Assembly (NCBI RefSeq): GCF_038502225.1
Contig: NC_091378.1
Coordinates: forward strand, 10,535,351-10,599,350
Direction: 5' to 3'
Length of the DNA stretch: 64,000 nt
Source: Cherax quadricarinatus
Lineage: Eukaryota; Arthropoda; Malacostraca; Decapoda; Parastacidae
A model generated the notes under the pieces. That model was given only the letters and a program-made list of their open reading frames with translations. It was not told the origin of the DNA and made no database searches. Position 1 is the stretch's first letter. Every line of letters starts with the position of its first letter. Shown one piece after another: positions 25,901-37,900 of the stretch. A program made the position numbers and the translations under genes.

Positions 25901-28900
25901 AACGTATTGTTCATCCATTTGGGATCATTTTTGTTAGATCTAATTTCCCTACTTGGAACAAAAGTTGTCTGGGCAGCTAGAACTATGCTCTGAAAAATGT
26001 CATATTGGCAACCAAGATCACCTACCTGACCCATAGTCAGGACATCCCAATTTAGCCCACCCAGGTAATTTTTCAGTACCATGAAGTCGGCCAAGCAAAA
26101 ATCTGGGACAGAGATTTGATTGCAGTTATCTGGGTAATTCCATGATATATTGAAATTAAGTGATTTGTGATCACTTTCCCCAAGCTCATCATTAACCTCA
26201 AGATTATTAACCCTTTCAGGGTCCGTCCCGTAGATCTACGGCTTTACGTTCAGGGTCCAAACCATAGATCTACGCCATGAGTTCAGCTCACTCTGATAAA
26301 CTGTGAGTGGTACATTTGGGCCTATATATGAGAGAATACATCTATGTGGCATGTGTGCACCACATTAAACAAATCCTGCAGCACACTGTGTATAATGAGA
26401 GAAAAAAACTGAGACCATGATTTTCGATTAAAACAGCAACTTTGCAGTGTTTTTTCGTATGTATTTTTATGGTTGTATTTGCGATTTCTTGGTCTCATTT
26501 GATAGAATGGAAGACATATTACAGAAAAAGAGATGATTTTGATTGGTTTTAGCACTGGAAATGGCTTGAAACTGAGCTCAAAGTAGCAGAAATGTTAAAT
26601 TTTTGCCAATGTTCAAGAGTAAACAAACGACCTCACACGTGTAATACACGCCAGCTGGTGGGTCTAATATACATTCACAAATTTGGTGATGATATTTATA
26701 CAATTATTACAATATTGCATAACAGTAAATCTTCTATTTTTTGGTGTGAATAAAAATTCATTATGTGAATAAAAAATCAAAATGGAGTTTATTTGTAAAG
26801 CCTCAAAACATAACTAATGAACAGAGGAAATGTTAGTTTAGTGCCAGGAATACCTATATTGTTTATTCTGGACTCTATTTTGAAATTGGAATATTTTGAA
26901 CTTTGTGTTAAATTGACCAAATTACCAATTTCCGATCACTTTATTTTGTAGTCGAAACAGTTGACTTGGCGATTTCTTGTGATCAATCGATAGAATAGAA
27001 GTAATACCAGTGAAATAGCTAAGAATTTGATTGACTGGAATAATGTAATTGGCCTAAAATGGGAGTCAAAGTCGGCAAAATCACCGACTCGTAAATACCG
27101 CTGACACATCAAAATTCGCGAGAGCATAATTTCGTCAATTTTCCATCAAATTTCGTACTTTTTGTTTTATTACCTTCATAAAAACATTCTCTACCATTTC
27201 ATAAGAAAAAATAAAAATTTTTTTTTTAAAATTCTTGGACACTGGGGCACCACTTCAGATTTTGGCCTTGGACCCTGAAGGGGTTAATTAGTGAATCTTT
27301 GTTGGCAAGAACCAAGTCAAGCAGATTGTTTCCTCTAGTTGGTTCTGTCACAACCTGTTCTAAAAAGCAATCCTGAACCGTATCAAGAAAGTCACTAGAC
27401 TCAAGATTTCCTGTCATATTGTTCCAATCAATTTGTCTAAAGTTAAAATCTCCCATTATCACAACATTTTCATATCTAGATGCCTTATGAATTTCATCCC
27501 ATAACAGCTTACTGCACTCCCTATCAAGGTTTGGGGGCCTATAAATCACAACTAAAATTAATTTGTCACGTCCCTCAAGAAACTGTAGCCAAACTTTGCC
27601 ACGTCCCTTGAGAAACTGTAGCCAAACAGATTCTGTGTTCGATGTTTCTAATCTTATATCATGTCTAAGACAACAATTTAAATTTTCTCTGACATACATC
27701 ACCACTCCACCACCCTTCCTGTTGACCCTATCGGTGTGGAATAGTTTATAACCCTGTATGTTGCATTCAGAAGGCATTTTTCTATCTTTCAGGTTGAACC
27801 AGGTCTCTGTTATATCAATAATATCTAAATTACTTACACTTGCAAGTAATCTTAGTTCATCTATCTTATTTCTTAGACTCCTACTATTTGTATAGCAAAC
27901 CTTAAGGGAGCTAGTCACTCGTTGCCCTCTACTATCTCTCTTTGTTTGTTGATCAATTGATTTCCCTTTACTAGCAACTTTATTTTGAATACTGTCTTTT
28001 AAACATATCCCTGAGGTATCCCAGTAATAATTGCTGTTTTTAACCCTAATGCTGCAGCCTGATTGTTTCCCACAAACACCCATACCTCTATAATCTATTG
28101 GCTAATGCAACCACTCCATCCCCAGAGATGAACCCCATCCCTTGCATACATATCACGTTTGCCAAAGAATAGGTCCCAGTTATCAATGAATGGGATTGCA
28201 AGTTCCTTGCAGTACCTGTCTAGCCAGCAATTTATACCAATTGCCCTAGACATCCATTCATTGCCCACTCCCTTTCTAGGCAAGATGCTACATATGACTG
28301 GGATCCCTCCCTTAGACCTAACTACTTCTATGGCTAACCTGTACTTATCTAGCAGCTCCTCTCTCCTGCCCTTCCCAATGTCATTACCCCCAGCAATAAG
28401 ACAGATAATGGGCTTATCCCATTACCTGCCATAATATTATCCAACCTGCTGACTATGTCACCAACACCAGCTCCAGGAAGGCACACTCTCTGTCTGACCT
28501 TTCTGTCTCTGTTACAAAATGCATGGTCCATATATCTTACCTGAGAATTGCCTACTATTAAAATATTCTTACCTTGATTAGCAGGGGAATCAGTGGTACC
28601 TTCAACCTCACTAACCACTGAAGCACACTCGTCTTGGAGAACAGAGAATTGATTTCCTACCTTCACATCTTCTCTATTAACTCTCCTCATCTTCCTTCTT
28701 CCTGAACTGTGAACCACTTAGCACTTAAAGCGGCTGCCACTATCACTTCTGGTGACCATTTCCTCCTTACCAGCTAAATCCTTCTCACACTCACTCCCAA
28801 ATTCATCTATGTGTAGCTTCAGCCTCCTATTTTCCTCCTGAAGAAGTAGAATCTCCTTCTTCAACACCTGAACCTGAGATTCTAAAACACTACAACAAGC

Positions 28901-31900
28901 CATGGTGCTTGGTAACAGTCCACGCTAACTCCCAAGAGCTTAGGCAGGTATGACCGCTGACCTCAGCGTACAGTACATTTTTTTTTAACACGTTAGCCAT
29001 TTCCCACTGAGGCAGGGCAACCCAAAATAAAAGAAAAAACTTTCATTACCATTCAACACTTTCACCATCACTCATACATAATCACTGTCTTTGCAGAGGC
29101 ACTCAGATACAACAGTTTAGATGTCCTTCCAAACTGCCAATATCCCAAACCCTTCCTTGAAAATGCAGGCATTGTACAGTGGAACCTCGGCTTACGAGTG
29201 CCCCACCATACGAGTTTTTCAGGATACGAGCAGTCGCTCAGTTGACTTTTTGTTTCTGGATACAAGCAAAAATTCAGGATGGGAGCTTACCCCTCAAACA
29301 ACTTTTTTTAGACCTCCAGATCTTACAAAAATAAAAGTGAATATACAATTGTTGTTCATTGTTGTGATGTATTATGTTGTTTTTACTGCTTATTGTTGTG
29401 ATGTATTATGTTGTTTTTACTGCTTAAGACTATAACTGCAACAGAAACAATAATATTTTTTACCTTAAATTGTGGGTGCTGGTGTTCGTCAATGATTGTG
29501 AAGAGAGGGGAGAGTTATGCTGTGGCCTTACTGGGCTGAGGTGGATGGTAGAGGTTCTGGTACTGAAGTCAATGGTGTGTGTGCATAAATTCTGTAATGT
29601 ATTTCTGTTCTATTTTACCCTGCAGTACATTATACAACTGATGGTAAGGCATCAGCTGCTCTAAACACCATTTCAGGGTCCTCTTCAGTGACAAAGTCTA
29701 ACTTTAAGTCACTCAGTAAGTCAGTCAAGTCATTCAGTCAGTCTAGTCAGTCAGTCAAGTCAGTCAGTTAAATCATTCAGTCAGTCAAGTCCATAAGTCA
29801 GTCAAGTCAGTCAGTCACATCAGTAAGTCATTCAGTCATTCAATAAGTCAGTTATTCATTAAGTCAGCAACACTGGTATGCCTACCGGGTGTCATGACTG
29901 CTTGGCAGATATAAGATATGGTAATTAAAAGATCAAAACACAGTTCACAAACACAGCTGGCTTGTAGGAGAGAAGTAGAACTGAAGTGGAACAAAGCTGG
30001 GATGGTGGTGTTGGGAGTGTGGGGGTGTTGAAGTATTTTTGTCCTGCCTCCCAGAACAGGAATTCCACTTGAACAGATTAATGGCATTTCAATTAATTTA
30101 AAGAAGGAAAATTGACTCGGCATACGAGCAGATCAGGATACGAGCAAGGTCACAGAACGGATTAAACTCGTAAGCCAAGGTTCCTCTGTACCCATTTCCA
30201 GGACTCAAGTCTGGCTAACCAGTTTCCCTGAATCCCTTCACAAAATATTACCCTGCTTGCAATCCAACAGCTCATCAGGTCCCAAAAACCATTTGTACGC
30301 TCACATATGCTTGTTGGAAGTCCAAGCCCCTCACCCACAACCTTTTTGAGGATGACCCCTACCCCGCCTTCCTTCCCCTACAGATTTATACACTCTCCAA
30401 GTCATTCTACTTTGTTCTATTCTCTTTAAATGACCAAACCACCTCAACCCCTCTTCAGCCCTCTGACTAATACTTTTAGTAACTCCATACCTTCTAATTT
30501 CCACACAACGAATTCTCTGCATAATATTTACACCACACATTGCCCTAGACACAACATCTCCACTACCTCCAGCTGCCTCCTCACTGCAGCATTTACAACT
30601 CAAGCTTCACACCCATATAAGAGTGTTGGTACCACTATACTTTCTTACATTCCCTTCTTTGCCTGAATGGATAACGTTTTTTGTCTCCAAAGATACCTCA
30701 ACGCACCACTCACCTTTTTTCCTTCATCAATTCTATGGTTAATCTCATCCTTCAATTACATATACAATTACATATACATATACTTACACTGTTAACATCA
30801 CTAGCTCTCTCTCTTGCACTTTCACACTTTTGCTAGCTCATTCTCTTCCACATTCTTTCTAGCTCTCTCTTTGTTTCCCAATTTTCAAATCAAAGGGACA
30901 AGAGGAAAAAGGTGATCAAGGAGCAGCAACCAGACTCATGATAAGGTAGACTGAACAAAAAAACATTTAAGTGAAAGTAACTTGGTTAGTAAATTTGTTT
31001 TTGGAAAAATCAGGAAAATGTAAATATTCTCTAAGAATTTAGTCTTTCAAGTGCCTTTTTTTTTTAAAGGTTTGTGAATTTAACTGAGAAGAGGAAAAAT
31101 GAACCAAAAAAATAGTGATAAAAAGAAATAACAAATAATTACTACTCACATTTTTACCAATGGCATCATGAGGAGCAAGAAAATTTGAGCATGTCTCAAC
31201 ATTCGTAACTGTACGATGATCCAGTAAAGTGACAGATTTTACTCCCGAGAGAACCAAATTCTTGATGACCTCTGCTCCCAGCCCACACACTCCAGCAACT
31301 AATACACGGGATGCACGTAACCTGCAACGAATATATTTCATGTGTTACTAAATGAAAGCATTTCTGAAGAAACAAATCCATGCCTGCTTTACATTGAAAC
31401 TACAAACTATAACTTAAGGAAAAGTATACCACACTGTATCAACAGAGAGGAGTAAATGGAGAGCAAAAGGAAAGTAAAAATAGTGGTGAGGGAGTGTAAA
31501 AGAGCTAATGAGGATGGGTGAGGTTTTATCCACAAATATTGTTCAGAATATGAAAAAGCTTTTGAGTGAGATTAATAAATTTAGAAAGCCTAAAGAACAA
31601 ATGGATTTAAGCTAAAAACAAAGAGGGACGTTATTAGATGAGAAAGTGGAGGTATTGAGAAGATGGATGGAATATTCTGAGGAGCTGTTACATGTTAACC
31701 CTTTCAGGGTCCACAGGCCCTCTCAGAGACTTGTTCTCAGGGTCCCCCAAATTTAAAAAAAAAAAAAAAAAAAAAAAATCTTATGAAAAGATAGAGAATT
31801 TTCTCCCGATCATAATGACACCAAAAGTATGAAATTTGATGGAAAACTTACAGAATTATGCTCTCGCGAAGTTAGCGGTCTCGACGATGTTTACGCATCG

Positions 31901-34900
31901 GCGATTTTGCCCACTTTGAGCCCTATTTTTGGCCAATTCCAATGCACTAGTTGACAAAAATCATTACTATTTCACTAGAACTCCATTTTTTCTATCGAAT
32001 GAGTACAAAAAACCTCCAATTTACCGATTTCAACTATCCAATACAGTGGTCAGAATTTAGCAATTTTGCCAATTTCATACAAATTTCAAAAGATGCCAAT
32101 TTCCAAACAGGGTCCAGAATAAACAAGAAAGACATTCCTGGCACTAAAATAACATTTCCTCTGTTCATTAGTCACGCCCCCATGCCCCTCTCACATTCTT
32201 CTGCTTTCCATTTTGAATTTTTATTCTCAAAAAAATAGAAGATTTACTGTTATGCAGACTACTGCATTAGTGTAGAAATGGCATAAATAATATCGGCACA
32301 TTTGTGAAAGAATATTAGACTCACCAATTGACGTGTTTTGGACGCTGTAGCAATTAAGCGATAGAAAAAGGACGAAACGAAATAAACTCCTGACAGCAGA
32401 AGCCGATCTGCCTATCTTCTGCAAGGTACGTAAATGGTGTATGTACACCAGTTCATTTGTACATCATGGTTTTCTTATATAAGAAGTGATCTACTGCAGT
32501 TTGTCTCACAAACTCCGTTTTCTCTTATACTAACACGTCTGAAGGAGGAACCACTCTCCTCCCCGCCACCACATATGTAATGACATATGCATATTTTATT
32601 CATTCTAGAGTGTATATCAGGTTTCTAGGTTATTTATATTGTTTATTATGTCACATTAGATGAATTATGATAGATAAATAAGACAGAGTTGATAATAGTG
32701 TCATATTGAAGTACTATTTTGTCATGCCTCCTGACAGCAGGAACGGATTAATTGGATTTACATTATTTCTTATGGGAAATACTGCTTCGACTTTAGGACG
32801 TTTCAACTTTAGTCCTAGCTCCTGGAACGGATTAAGGACGAAACTCGGGGTTCCACTGTACATTACTGTGTACCTCAAACAGCACTACTTATACTGTAAA
32901 GTAAAAGGGCACAAGTGCAACTAATGTGACAGTTTATTGTGGCAACATTTCGCCCTCCAGGAGCTTTGTCAAGCCATTACGGCTTGACAAAGCTCCTGGA
33001 GAGTGAAACGTTGCCACAATAAAATGTCACATTAGTTGCACTTGTGTCCTTTTACTTTACATATTGTTGGTAATTCTACCAACATTATTACACTACTTAT
33101 ACTGTACTACTCTCTAATCTATCCTTACCTCATCTATATTATCTGTGTTTAGGGATTGTTACTGGACTGTGAAGGTGCCAGTTTTTAAAATATGAAACAA
33201 ACAAAACTGATTTTTTTTTGTGTAGTATACAAAATGTAGTTTACATATAATATCATTAAGCACAAAAGAAGAAAACCAGTATGCATGTCATAGTGACTTG
33301 TCCTAATCTTGTATTATAAGAAACCCTTGATTAAAAGGACTCTTAAAATAACTGGCAAATTCCACTGGGTAAATTGCACTTTCAACTTTTATTATTATAA
33401 CTGCAAATTGTGTGTACAGTACTATACATGTATTAGGTATACAGTACAAAACCTAAATGTCTTTTTATTTTTAGATATTAACCCTTTCACTGTCGAGAGA
33501 CCCCTGCTCACAAACTTGCTGTGTTGAAGAATTTAAAAAAAAAAAAAAAAAAATTCTTATGAAATGATAGACGATCTTTTCCCAATAGTAATGACACTAA
33601 AAGTACAAAATTTGATGGAAAAGTTACGGAATTACGCTCTTGCGAAGTTTGTGGTCTCGGTGACATATATGCATCGGCGATTTCGCCCATTTTGAGCCCT
33701 ATTTTCGGCCAATTCCATTGTTCCAGTCAATCAAACTCATAGCTATTTCGCTAGAACTCCATTTGTTCTATCGATTGAGTACAAGAAACCGCCCATTTAC
33801 CGATTTCAACTACCCAATAAAATGGTCAGAAATTGGCAATTTGGACAATTTCACACAAATTTCAAAAGATGTCAATTTCAAAATAGGGTCCAAAATAAAC
33901 AATGCAGACATTCTTGGCACTAAAATAACACTTTCTTTGTTCATCAGTCATGTCTCCAGGCCCCTCTTATATTACTCTTGCTTTACATTTTTAATTTTTA
34001 TTCACACAAAAAATGGAAGATTTAATGTTATGCAGACTACTGCATTATTGTAATAATTGTATACATAATGTCAACCCATTCGTGACTGCGTATTAGACTG
34101 GCCATTTGGACATGTATTGGACAGTGACGTCATTTGTTTACTCTTGAACATCGGCAAAAATCAAACATTTCTGCTACTTTGAGCTCAATTTCAAGGTACT
34201 TTTCATCGTGAAACCAATCAAATTCATCTCTATTTCTGTAATACATCTTGCATTCTATCAAATGAGGCCAAGAAAATGAGAATACAACCATAAATACCAT
34301 ACGAAAATACAACTCAAAGTTGGCATTTTAAACCAAAAACATGGTCAGTTTTTTTTTCTCATTATGCACTGCATGCTGCAGGATTTTTTTTTATACTGTG
34401 CACACTGACTACATAGACCCATTCCCTCACATGTAGGGCTACCAGCTTTCTCCCACTAGATCTGAGGCCGCTAGAATTTTGGCATATTAATACAGCACCA
34501 ACACTGGCTTGTAAGCCATACTAATATGACACCGACAGTGAAAGGGTTAATGTATTCTGGTTTAACACATACTTAGACAATCCCCTTACGTACAAGTTCC
34601 TTGTACTGAGAGTTTACTGTATATCATAGGTGTGCAAACAAGATGTGTTTGGACCACAATGCACAATCCAAGAAAGATATCTTCCACATCCATCAGGTCC
34701 AGCTCCCTCTACCTAAATGCACACAAAAAGAAGAGTACAGAGTGGATCATAAGTTTCTAATGTAGGTAAATATCAGCACTGAAGATCTGAAGCCAATCAA
34801 AAGGCATTCACAGGTTATTGCATTTAAAATAATAATGCAATTTCACAAAAAAAAAAAAAATACACAGTCCAACTAATTAAAACCTTCCACTAAGTAAGAT

Positions 34901-37900
34901 CAACCAACTTTGAATGTTTGAAGCCAATCAGATGAAGCATGTTACTGAAAAGAGAGAGCTACATCCCAGTTAAAAAAAAAAAGGCAAATTAGAGCTTACA
35001 TGGTCTATTAAAAATAAACCTTACTTTGATAAAAATAAACCAGCAATAAGTTTAAAGCCACTCAAGTTACTGGTGTTGAAGTTTTGAAGCACTCACAAAT
35101 TACACAACAAAAACCTGTCAGTGGTCCTGCGAGTTACGATATTAATTCATTCTAGAAGATATATTGTACCTTAAAACTATCGTAACTCATACCCGAAATA
35201 TGCAATTTTATGGTACATAATTTGTTCCAAGACCCCTGAAGTGCATGCTTACACTGAAGAGTTGGTTGTGGGGGAGAGGGTGGAGAAGTTACTGGTTGGA
35301 TGGTGAAGCTCTTTTCAACTGCTGTCTCTTGAAAAAACTGTCTAGAGTTGTTTTGTTTGTTTCAGTCTCTTTCTTCTGAGCATGTTACATAGGAATGAGC
35401 TGAGGTAAGTGGTGTTTATGACCTGTATTGTTGGAGTGTGAGTAAGGTGACATTTATGAAGGGATTCAGGGAAATCAGTTAACTGGACTTGAGTCCTGTA
35501 GGTGAGAAGTACATTGCCAGCACTATGGAGGAGGGATGAGGCTATTGCAATTTGGAGGGGAATCTAAGTTGCAAAGTATTTTTTTTTTAGGTCACCTACC
35601 TCGGTGGGAGATTCAGAAAAAAAACACAGGAAGCGAGTTCAGTTTTTTCAATGTCTGGGTGCTTTCTTATGATTATTTTCAAACTTTCTTAATAAAAAAA
35701 AAACTGAATTTCTACAGCTGTTATCCTTTGGTCCTCTTCTTCTACTTCTTCCTCCTCACTGTCCTTTTCATTCATCTCTCCTAATTCCTGGAGTTCCTCT
35801 GTTGTCAACTCCTGTCTGTGGTCCTAACTTAACTTCTCCATATCCTCTTCAACAACCTTCAGCCCCAGTGCCTCACCAGAAGTGACGATCTCCTGGTTCA
35901 CATCCTCCTCAGCCTCAAATCCTTCTGTCATAGGTGATTGAAGGTTATAAGTTCTTCTAGGCTACATCAAGACACCAAGTGAAAACTTCAATCCAGGAAT
36001 TTACTATGAGCCTCACAAAATCTAAGATATTACACTTAGTCTTCCAGAATTCCTTGAGGCAAGTAGCTCCATCTCCTGGAGTCTGCAGAGCACTTGGCGA
36101 GGCAAACATCTTGATATAAATCCTCTTGAAATATACAGTCACTTGTGGGTTCATAGGCTGAAGCCGACAAGTGGTGTTGGGTACATTTATCTCAAATTTT
36201 TCATTACAAGTTAACCCTTTCAGGGTAAGATAAGATTTTGCTCGGATTTTTAACCCCAGAGGGTTAGCCTCCAGGATAACCCAAGAAAGTCAGTGTGTCA
36301 TCAAGGACTGTCTAATTTATTTCCATTGGGGCCCTCAATCTTGTCCCCCAAGATGCGACCCACACCAGTCGATTAACACCCAGGTACCTATTTGCTGCTA
36401 GGTGAACAGAACAATAGGTGTAAGGAAACGTGTCGAAATGTTTCCACCCGCCGGGAATCAAACCTGGGCCCTCCGTGTGTGAAGTGGGAGCTTTAGTCAC
36501 CAGGCCACTTTGAAGCCAAGGTCCAAGCCGTACATCTACGCCAAACTTCTAGCGGCTTCAAATATAGAGCGAGAAGGCTGATAGGCCTACATCTAAGAGA
36601 ATGGGTCTGCATGGTCAGTGTGTGCAGTAAACAAAAAATTGGGGCACTCACATTGCATTGTGCGAACACCATCTCAGTACGCTTTGTTCATCATGCCTGG
36701 TGGCAATGAAGCTCTCACTCCCTGGTGAATTCTGACTCTCCTCTTCCCAAGTTATAGTTCTAACACTGATGAAAGTGGATCTGAAGAGGAATTCTATAGT
36801 TTTGAACCATATGATACATTGTACCATATGGTATAATGGTAGCCACATGGTATAATGGTAGCCATATGGTACAATGGTAGCCATATGGTACAATGGTACC
36901 ATATGGTACAATGAAACCTTGCCATTACATAGTCTCTCCTGCTAATACTATAACAGCACTTTACAGAGGAGGAACACTGAAACAGACCTTCTCTAATCCA
37001 ACCTCCAACAGAAACATTTGTCTAACCTATTTTTATGCTACCCAAGTAATAGCTTTTATAACCTTTTACTCAAGTGCAAGTTGATTGTTCTACCATATTG
37101 TATTACTACTACAACTTATATTATTACTACTACTACCACCACTAGCATTACACCTCACCCTAAGCCTATATATGCTCTCTGCGTCCATGTATTGTTTGTA
37201 ACAGCTTAATAAAGCTCCTGGAGAGCGAAACGTTGCCACAATAAAATGTTACAATAGTTGCATGTGTGTCCTTTTACTTAACATATTGTTGGTAATATTA
37301 ATACACAGAATAGAGGAAATCAGCTCTAATATACATTATGTAGGTATGCATACTGGTCAGCGAGCCCATTGTAAGTCTGAGTCATCGGTAAACGAGTACG
37401 TTGCTAAGTGAGGAGAGGCTGCATAGGTATTACCTGGAGTTTACCTGGAGAGAGTTCCGGGGGCCAACGCCCCCGCGGCCCGGTCTGTGACCAGGCCTCC
37501 TGGTGGATCAGAGCCTGATCAACCAGGCTGTTGCTGCTGGCTGCACGCAAACCAACGTACGAGCCACAGCCCGGCTGGTCAGGAACCGACTTTAGGTGCT
37601 TGTCCAGTGCCAGTGGTGTTAACCAGTAAAGACAATAAAAAAAAGTCTTATGGGCAAGTAAGTTTATTTAGTCACAGGTAGACATTAGTACAATTATCAT
37701 ACAGTATAATTTCCCCAGGATAACCCAAAAAAGTCAGATCGACTTATTTCCACTGGGGCTTCAGTAATAAAAGCTTTTTTACCACCTGTCAGCTACTCCA
37801 TACTTCAATTATTATTATTATAATCAAAAAGAAGCGCTAAACCACAAGGGCTATACAGTTCCATACTTCAAAATAAAAGTAAACAAACATTTCATACCAC

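Larger units (their letters stand above)
25322..28915 (-). mobile_element. CR1-type LINE, missing its RT 3' half, split by a piggyBac-like element
   Basis: Order on the minus strand: an ORF1 with coiled coil and SGNH-esterase-like domain (28903-28095), ORF2 endonuclease (28083-27290), the insertion at 26211-27283, then the linker and start of the RT (26210-25322). The RT is lost after KPYKSPGPDELFARVLKECK. Losing the 3' part is unusual, since LINE copies normally lose the 5' part. Confidence 0.85.
28978..30755 (-). mobile_element. LINE copy (same family as A) split by a TA-target transposon
   Basis: The tail and 3' UTR are at 28978-29176. The 3' UTR resumes at 30191 (CCCATTTCCAGGACTCAAGT), then a broken RT carboxy region with VVSRAMCGVNIMQRIRCVEI and GLRWFGHLKRIEQSRM (30603-30331). 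The carboxy frame carries small deletions. It ends near 30755. Confidence 0.8.
36213..36905 (+). mobile_element. piggyBac-like element (copy 5) with transposase start, split by a SINE
   Basis: TTAA then CCCTTTCAGGG, then the SINE at 36224-36515, then TCCAAGCCGTACATCTACGCC as in copy 2. Beyond the shared leader it uniquely keeps an ATG near 36692 and an acidic stretch, SNTDESGSEEEFYSFEPYD (36750-36812). Acidic N termini are common in piggyBac transposases. The 20-base array at 36812-36905 follows. Confidence 0.65.
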
